A DNA stretch of 64,000 nucleotides. It comes from Cymbidium sinense (taxonomy: Eukaryota > Streptophyta > Magnoliopsida > Asparagales > Orchidaceae). The notes below the pieces were generated by a model. The model was given only the letters and a program-made list of their open reading frames with translations, was not told where the DNA came from and did not search any database. A program made the translations under genes and the position numbers. This document shows, one piece after another, positions 57,661 through 64,000 of this stretch. The stretch's first letter is position 1. Every line of letters begins with the position of its first letter. The DNA lies in assembly GCA_021442155.1 (NCBI GenBank), contig CM038215.1, forward strand, positions 276,694,413 through 276,758,412, read 5' to 3'.

Positions 57661-59482
57661 TTAGGATTTAGGGTTACGAGTTTATGATTTAGGGATTTTT
57701 TTTCTTTTTAAATTTAGTAAACTAGTAGGTTTAGGTTTATTACATTTACTTAGTTAATTTTTTATTTATTTAAGTTTATTTAATTTTATTTTTTTATTTA
57801 GGTTTATTTTTTATTTTTATTTAGTTTAGTTTATTTTAGCTTTATTTCTTTAGTTTTTTATTTTAGTTTTTTTTTAGGTTTAGGTTTAGGTTTATGTTTA
57901 GTTTAATTTTAATTTTTAGGCATAGGTTTATTTTGTATTTTAGGTTTAGGTTATTATTTTATTATTTTAGGTTTATATTTTATTATAATTTTTTAGGTTT
58001 AGGTTTTAGGTTTTTATTTTAGGTTTATTTTTTGGTTTTATTTTTTATTTTAGGTTTAGGTTATTTTTAGTTTATTTTATTTTATTTAGTTGTGGGTTTA
58101 GGTTTAGTTTATTTTAGGTTTAGTTTAGGTTTTAATTTTAGTTTAGTTTATTTTATTTTTATTTTAGGTTTAGTTTTATTTTATTTAGGTTTTTTTTTTG
58201 TTTAGTTTAGGTTGTTATTTATTTATTTTAGTTTAGTTTTATTTTTATTTTATTTCTTGAGGTTTAGGTTTAGGTTTAGTATTTTTATTTTATTTTATTT
58301 CATTTATTTTATTAGGTTTATGGTTTTATTTATTTTATTTTAGGTTTAAGTTTGGTTTTAGGGTGGGCCCAGGGTGGGGAGTTTATGGTTTATGTGGTTT
58401 AGATTTAGGTTTATTAAGGTTTAGGGCTCAGCATTACATTTTTTAAGGTTTAGTGTGGGCTCAGGGTTTGAGCTTTAGTTTAGGTGTTTAGGTTTAATTT
58501 AGCATTATGGTCCAGTTTGGTAGGATTGTGGTAGGGTGGTAGGTAGGATTTAGGTTTTAGGGTTTTTAGGGTTTAGTGTCTGGGGGGGTTTAGGTTTAGG
58601 GTTTAGGGTTTGTTTAGGTTTAGATTTGGGTTGGGTTAGGGTTAGGTTAGGGTTTAGCGTTTATTTAGGATTTTGGTAAAATTTAGGGTGGGTTTTCATT
58701 TAATTATTTATCTTTTGTAATTTTTTGTTTAAATTAGTTCCCAGAGGTTTATTTATTTTATTTTTTATTTATTTTAGTTTATTTTATTTTTTATTTTATT
58801 TAGGTTTATTTTTATTTTTATTTTTATTTAGTTTAGTTTATTTATTTTAGGTTTATTTATTTTAGTTTGGGTTTTTTATTTTAGAGAATTTTTTCGGTTT
58901 AGGTTTAGGATTATTTTTTATTTTAGTTTTATTTTTATTTTAGTTTTTAGGTTTAGGTTTAGGTTTTAGGATTTTATTTTATTTTTTTAGGTTTAGGTTT
59001 TAGATTTATTTTTAGGTTTTATTTTTCAGTTTAAGTTTTGGTTGATTTTTAGTTTATTTTATTTTATTTAGTTTAATTTTAGGTTTAAGTTTAGTTTATT
59101 TTAGGTTTAGGTTTAGGTTGTATTTATTTTAGTTTATTTTATTTTAGTTTAGGTGTATTTCATTTTGTTATTATTATTATTATTTTAAGTTTAAGTTTTT
59201 ACTTTTAGTTTATGGTTTAGTTTTCATTTTTTATTTATTTTTAGGTTTTTTTTAGGTTTGTTTTTTAGGTTTAGGTTTTTATTTAGTTTCTATTTTAGAT
59301 TATTTTATGCTTATTTTATGGTTATTTTAGGTTTAGTTTTTATTTTATTAAGGTTTTTTACTTTTAGCTTTATTCTCTGTTTTTAGTTTAGTTTATTTTA
59401 TTTTATTTCATTTTAGTTTAGTTTTAAATTTTATTTTTTTATAGGTTTAGGTTTAGGTTTAGGTTCTAGTTTAGGTTTTTAG
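57661..59482 (+). repeat. Degenerate telomere-like satellite, TTTAGGG orientation
   Basis: T-rich half-units with unit boxes at about 57706 (AAATTTAGTAAACTAGTAGG) and, weakly, 58733. An irregular G-rich patch lies at 58370-58680. The satellite ends at the 3' terminus of LINE D. No gene is visible. Confidence 0.9.
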
Positions 59483-61891
59483 AGTTTTTTTATTGGGAAA
59501 AGTTAGAATTTTATTACCATAAAAGGAAAGGATACAATGTTTTTAATAGGGGTATAGCTCAAAGTTCTACTGCTCTCAGAGCTACAAGAAACCTAAAAAG
59601 CTAAACCTCGATCTAAGTACAATAAAAAAGGAAAAGAAAACAAAACAAAAATAAAAACAAATATAATAGCTAAAAAGCATATGAGAAAAAGACACAGAAT
59701 AAGACCAATATAGCTCATGAAAGCAGTAAAAAGACTAGTCAACAGTAGCTCTTGATCCCTTTAAGAAAGCAAGATCAGCAAGATCCACAGCAACAACACT
59801 TGAGTTGACTGAGTAAAGCTCATTCCATCTATAAAGTTCCAACTTGCAAAAGAATTTTGCAAAACACTACAAAGGAAATAATCATAGCTCAAGGGAAAAG
59901 GATAAAGTAAACAATTTAGAGAGAGTTGAGAAAGAGAAGGCTCGAGCTCAGTTAAGATCATCAAGTGGCAATACATATGAGCATCCAAACTTCTTGAGAA
60001 GGGTTACAGTCATATGTAATGCTACCAACCAGAGAGAAGATATGAGGAAACATCAAGGCTATCATAGCCAGCATACTTGATATAAGCAAACCATCCAAGG
60101 CAAAATAGTCCATAGTGATCCAAGTCTTACACCAAACAAATAGAGAAAAGAGCTAGAAAAACCAAGCAGTAACTCTGCCAAAGCCACCACCAAAAGAAAG
60201 AGAAACCCATAAAAGGAGCAATTAGCATGAATAGGGGTAACAACACAACCCAACAAAATAGTCCCAAAGGCATAACAACAACCCATGACTATCTCCAAAG
60301 CACTAGCAATCCAAATCCAAGGGCAAAACCTCCATCCAAACAACAAAATAGTAGAAGATAAGTAGCACTAGAGAGAGGAATCCATAGGGAGACCAAGAGG
60401 GTGTCCATAAATTACTATCAAAGCCACTACCAAGGCAGCAAGAAAAATAGCAAATCCAGCACCACCGACTAAGAGGCAAATATCAGGAAACAAGGAGAGC
60501 AAAATAAACTAGAGGGAGTCAATACCAACAGCCAACCTAAATCGCAAGACACCTAGCCAGGCAAAGTATCCAAGGCAAGACAACATCCAATCCTAAGACA
60601 CCAAGCCAGAGAGAGCCACAACCAGACCTCAACAAACACCAGACCAATCCAATCAGTGGAGCAGCTTCTAGCAAACCAGTAGGCATAGACAAAATAATAG
60701 CCACAACTCTCTCCTCTAATAAGTAGAAACCCAAGTCTGGAAGCAAAAAGAACCACAAAGCAGCTGTCCTCATACCAATCAATAGAGAAAATAATGAACA
60801 ATAAGAAAACACCAACCCAAACTAGGAAAATAACCAAAAATAATTGAAAAAAAAACTAAAGCTAAGCAAATCCTGAATAGACCAATAGCTCATACTCAAC
60901 AACCAACCACAACAGCATAAGTTCCAATTCAGTAAAGGGAGCAGCCAACTAAGATAAGAGGCTAACCCAATACAGAGCCCAAAATAAAGAGAAAGAACAA
61001 CAGCAGGCATAGCCACAACCCACCTAGAGATCTCCAAAAAAAACTAAGAAATAAAATTGGTAGTTACTTAGCCAGACATAAAACTAAGGTAGAAAAGGAC
61101 AAAGAGAACCACCCAACCATAAGCAACAAATCAGTGAGGAAAGTAATAAGGCCAGAGGCAAACAAAGCCCCTTCCAAACTCGATAGAGTAGATAGTCACA
61201 ATAAATGAGAAAATAAGAAGGCAACAACCAGAAAAAAGCTACCTCCAATCTACAAGGCAGAAGGAAAAACCAACCAGCAGAAGCCCCCAAGCAAAACTAG
61301 GAAAGGAGAACAACAACCACCAAAAAGCCTAAAACTAAGCTAAACTAGAAGAGACCAATAGCAGCAATGAAAAAATGACCATCCAAAATAATCAGGTAGA
61401 TGGAAGAAGCAAATAGCAGCATCCAAGAGAACCAACCATAGCAGCCAAAAATTCAATTCAAATAAGGTAATAGCCAGCCAAAACTAGAGGCAAACCTAAC
61501 ATCAATTAGAATAAGTAGTATGCCAAAATCAGACACCGCCATAACCCAATAGCTGACCCTGAAACATCACTAGATGTGTGACAAAAGAAGCAGAGCACGA
61601 GCCACAGAAAGAAAACCACCAATGTCAAAGGTTAGAAAAACCAAATAAAAATAGCACCACTACGACCCAAATAAGGGTTAGTCAAGTACACAATGGGGTA
61701 AAGAGGAAGGGGTTTTAAGTTTAGAAATAAACTAAAACTAATAAGGTAGCTTTCAATTAAAGTGAGATTGACCAGGACCCTAAAGAAAATTAGCAAAAAC
61801 CACTTCCTTGTGAGGGAATGACAAAAAAAAGAACCAAAAAATAGACTTAATTAAACCACTATACCAATATGATCTACAAAATAGCTGAAAG
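59483..61891 (-). other. LINE D 3' tail
   Basis: 2.4 kb downstream of ORF2, T/G-rich in sense and read on the minus strand. Hydrophobic frames (60815-60537, 60837-60553, 60346-60062) overlap in different phases and so cannot all be real. The last 700 bp align with copy E. No domain is recognised. Confidence 0.7.
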
Positions 61892-63971
61892 TTAAAATCT
61901 GAGGTAAGGCAGTCTAGTATTATCCATATTGACCAGACCATGCAGATGCTTAAGTAAGCTGTGGTTATCAAATAAAGTGAGCTCATTTAATTTAGCTCCC
62001 AAATTAGCCAGGAAATTAGTACAAGCAGTACCTTCACAAAGAATGTGAGAAATTTTGTAGCAAACTTGAGAAAAAAGCTTTTTAGTGTGATTAAGAAGAT
62101 AAAATAAGTCAACATTCCCCATTTTATTAGTACTGAGCATATCAAGTAAAAGAAGAGCATCAATTTCAATCTAAATATTAAAGAGGCCTTCGCTTAAACA
62201 AATATCAATAGCTTTGTTAACATCCATGAGCTCAGCATAAATAAGAGAACAAGCTTTGAGGGGGTAGGCAAAAGCACAAATGACAGTACCTTTAGAATCC
62301 ATAAGAATTCCACCACAACCATATTTGTTTAGGGAAACAGAACCATTAGTATTGATTTAATAAATTTTTCTTTAAGCTTAATCCAATGTATAATTCTAAT
62401 ACTCTTGTAGGAAGGGTCATCATGCAAAGTGATACCCAATTTTTTAGCCATAAATTTATAACCTATAAAATGAAGATTACAAGTTAAATTTGCATTAAAC
62501 AAAGCTTGAATTTTTTTTCTTTAGTTCTAGCAAGGATCCCTCTATGGTTCATAGGATGCCTCAATATTTAAGATCATTTCTATCCATCCAAATGAACCAA
62601 ATAAGGGCAATAGAAATTAAAAATTTCACATGACCTTTCACAGTTTTATGGAAATAAACTTTAAGAAGTTGATATAATGAAATAGTGCCATGAAAATAGT
62701 TAGTGTTAAATAAATCATCATACCATATCCAAAGTTTGGAAGCAATAGCACCATTGACAAAAACTTGATTAACATTTTCAATATGAAAGCAACAATTGCA
62801 CTTAGAAGGTATATAAAATGCTTTAAGCCAGAGCAAGGAATCTAAAGGAATGAAGTTATTCAAAATCCTCAAAGCTAAAACATAATAAGAAATGGGAATG
62901 ATATTGTTCCAAAGTTTAATGAAAACATTAGAGGTGTTTTGTTTATTTTTGATAAAATTCCAAACCTCTTTAAGAATGAAATCTTCAGTGTAAGAGAGCT
63001 TGAAAAGAATTTGATCAGGTTTATTAAAAAAGTTAGCAATGTTGCAAAACTTGTCAAAAATAGAAATAGGAATGTAGTTCCCAAGTTTATTTTCATTCCA
63101 ATTATTATTAAGCCAAATAGTGTTAACTTTGATAGCAGTAGTAGAGTGTGTAGATAAAAGGGAGTCAATAAAGCCATTGGCAATCCAATTGTCTTGGGAA
63201 AAGAAAGAAGAACTCGAATGAAAACCCCAAGATATTAAGGATTCAACAACCCATTTAATGGAGCAAAGCCTTTTCCAAATCGGAGAGTCGCCAATTTTAT
63301 AAGGATAGATAAGAGGGTGTTTACCTTCGCAATATTTTTCCATCATAAAATTAGCCCAATGGCTATCATTCTTTCTAAACTTCCACTAGAGCATATGGGA
63401 AAAGGCAATCATAGCTTCACGAATAGGTTTACAACCATGACCACCTTCACCCAAAAGACCACAACATTTATTCCAAGATGTTCAATGCATTCTTTTAATA
63501 GAATTATTGGGTCCCCAAAAAAAATTATAATCAGAATAATAATTTGAATAAAATAAAATAGCATATAATTGAGAGTGCTTTTAAGAATAGTGAGCATGCC
63601 ACCAAAGGAAAGTAAATGGAATTCCCAAACAAAAATTTTATTTAAAGAATTGAAAACTTATTGAAAACTTAAGCATTGAAAACTTATTTAAAATCATCAT
63701 AAGAGATTTAAGCATTGAAAACTTATTGAAAATCATCAAGAATAGAAACCTCTACAAAGTTATTCCAAAAATGCGAAATCTATTACTGACATTAGAGAAA
63801 AATTTATTCAAACTGATCATTTTAGTAACATGGTTAATTTTGTTAGCATGAATAAGAGGCTCTAGAAAAAATAAGTAAATAAATATTATGTATACAATAA
63901 AGATTTCTTACACGATTATGAATAGAGATGGTATCGATCCCTCTAACATTCCAAATAATAAAATTAAACAT
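61892..63971 (-). pseudogene. LINE D ORF2 remnant with a ~1.8 kb internal deletion
   Basis: Begins at ATG 63971 (MFNFIIWNVRGIDTISIHNR), the endonuclease N-terminus, and holds about 75 endonuclease codons including PLIHANKINHVTKM after a frame change. At about 63649-63735 it jumps through a short repetitive filler to the late RT region (MLTILKSTLNYMLFYFIQII at about 63597). GDFN, SDH and all RT catalytic motifs are therefore missing. The open stretch 63346-62561 (261 residues) is the zinc-binding region (SIKWVVESLISWGF, KCNCCFHIENVNQVFVNGA, LIWFIWMDRND). The RNase H part (62550-61892) is degraded but ends in CEGTACTNFLANLGAKLNEL and HLHGLVNMDNTRLPYLRF, which shows the true C-terminus of the family. 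Confidence 0.87.
63649..63735. repeat. Filler with four ATTGAAAACTTA copies at the LINE D deletion joint
   Basis: The 12-mer ATTGAAAACTTA occurs at 63649-63660, 63660-63671, 63675-63686 and 63714-63725, and AAATCATCA occurs at about 63690 and 63735. The cluster lies exactly where late-RT sequence switches to early endonuclease sequence. Repeated short copies like this are what templated filler at a repaired break looks like. Confidence 0.8.
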
Positions 63972-64000
63972 AAAGAAATAAAAAGGGGTTAAGAAAAGGT

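Larger units (their letters stand above)
54393..57720. repeat. Tandem array of about 1.15-kb units, each GRP fragment plus telomere-like spacer
   Basis: Three successive units each contain a minus-strand GRP fragment (54393-54873, 55555-56045, 56690-57172) followed on the right by a conserved spacer. The spacer begins GTTTAGGTTTATTTTTTTAT then TTATTTAGTTACTC, passes through heptamer variants, and ends with the TTTTATTATTTAGGGTTTAGG text just before the next fragment. Equivalent positions are 1170 and 1133 bp apart. Units 1 and 2 are the most alike. The spacer after unit 3 decays near 57300-57360 into irregular G-rich sequence. Confidence 0.87.
59483..64000 (-). mobile_element. LINE copy D, L1-type, internally deleted and cut by the window edge
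   Basis: A minus-strand LINE whose 3' end lies at about 59483 (+ strand TTTTTTTATTGGGAAAAG, with the conserved sense TTATGGTAATAAAATTC terminus). The 3' tail spans about 59483-61891, and an ORF2 shortened to about 2.1 kb spans 61892-63971. Sequence upstream of the ORF2 start leaves the window at 64000, so the copy may continue with ORF1. The tail groups with copy E rather than with A or C. It has only a 7-base T run at the end instead of a long poly(A). Confidence 0.88.

Noticed and set aside
1..64000. LTR retrotransposons, tRNA or rRNA genes, CRISPR arrays, organelle-derived genes
   Set aside because: I found no paired long terminal repeats, gag-pol motifs, tRNA or rRNA sequence, or spaced identical repeats of CRISPR type. 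The repeats are satellite and LINE only.

Overview
This is nuclear DNA of a seed plant; I cannot name the species. It is a repeat-dominated region in which I find no intact host gene. Three things point to a plant: the background repeat is built on the plant telomere heptamer TTTAGGG; the L1-type LINEs carry a C-terminal RNase H domain of the kind known from plant L1s; and there are six copies of the 3' end of a plant glycine-rich RNA-binding protein gene.

The background is a degenerate telomere-like satellite. Runs of TTTAGGG variants alternate with T-only tracts such as TTTATTTTAG and TTTAGGTTTAGG, in units of roughly 0.95-1.2 kb that start at a recurring box close to AAATTAAGTAAACCGGTAGG. 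The satellite reads TTTAGGG on the + strand from 5880 to 16150, CCCTAAA from 16151 to about 32305, and TTTAGGG again from there to about 59480. The two switch points look like the breakpoints of a ~16 kb inversion. The first also has the head-to-head arrangement expected of a telomere-telomere joint.

Five L1-type LINE copies sit in this satellite: B (1-5879, -, cut by the window and 5'-truncated), A (20917-30752, +, near full length with a probable target-site duplication), E (37979-39838, -, 3' tail only), C (43688-52075, -, near full length with a 35-nt poly(A) tail) and D (about 59483-64000, -, large internal deletion). All are inactivated by stops, frameshifts or deletions. The family layout is ORF1 (DUF4283-like region plus CCHC knuckle), ORF2 (endonuclease, reverse transcriptase, zinc-binding region, RNase H) and an unusually long T/G-rich 3' tail of 2.4-4.3 kb that gives long hydrophobic reading frames. 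In all five the sense strand is the CCCTAAA strand of the local satellite, so A is the only + copy because it lies in the inverted block. An RTE-type LINE 3' end with a (TTG)n tail is at 33655-34248.

Six copies of the GRP 3' fragment (last residues of the RRM, Gly-rich domain, 3' UTR) lie at 12805-13287, 37133-37600, 42244-42665, 54393-54873, 55555-56045 and 56690-57172. They all have the same orientation relative to the satellite and share flanking sequence. The last three form a tandem array with a period of about 1.15 kb. A short probable relic lies in the inverted block in the expected flipped orientation. The simplest reading is that a gene fragment was captured by the satellite and amplified with it, while L1 elements inserted repeatedly in one orientation.
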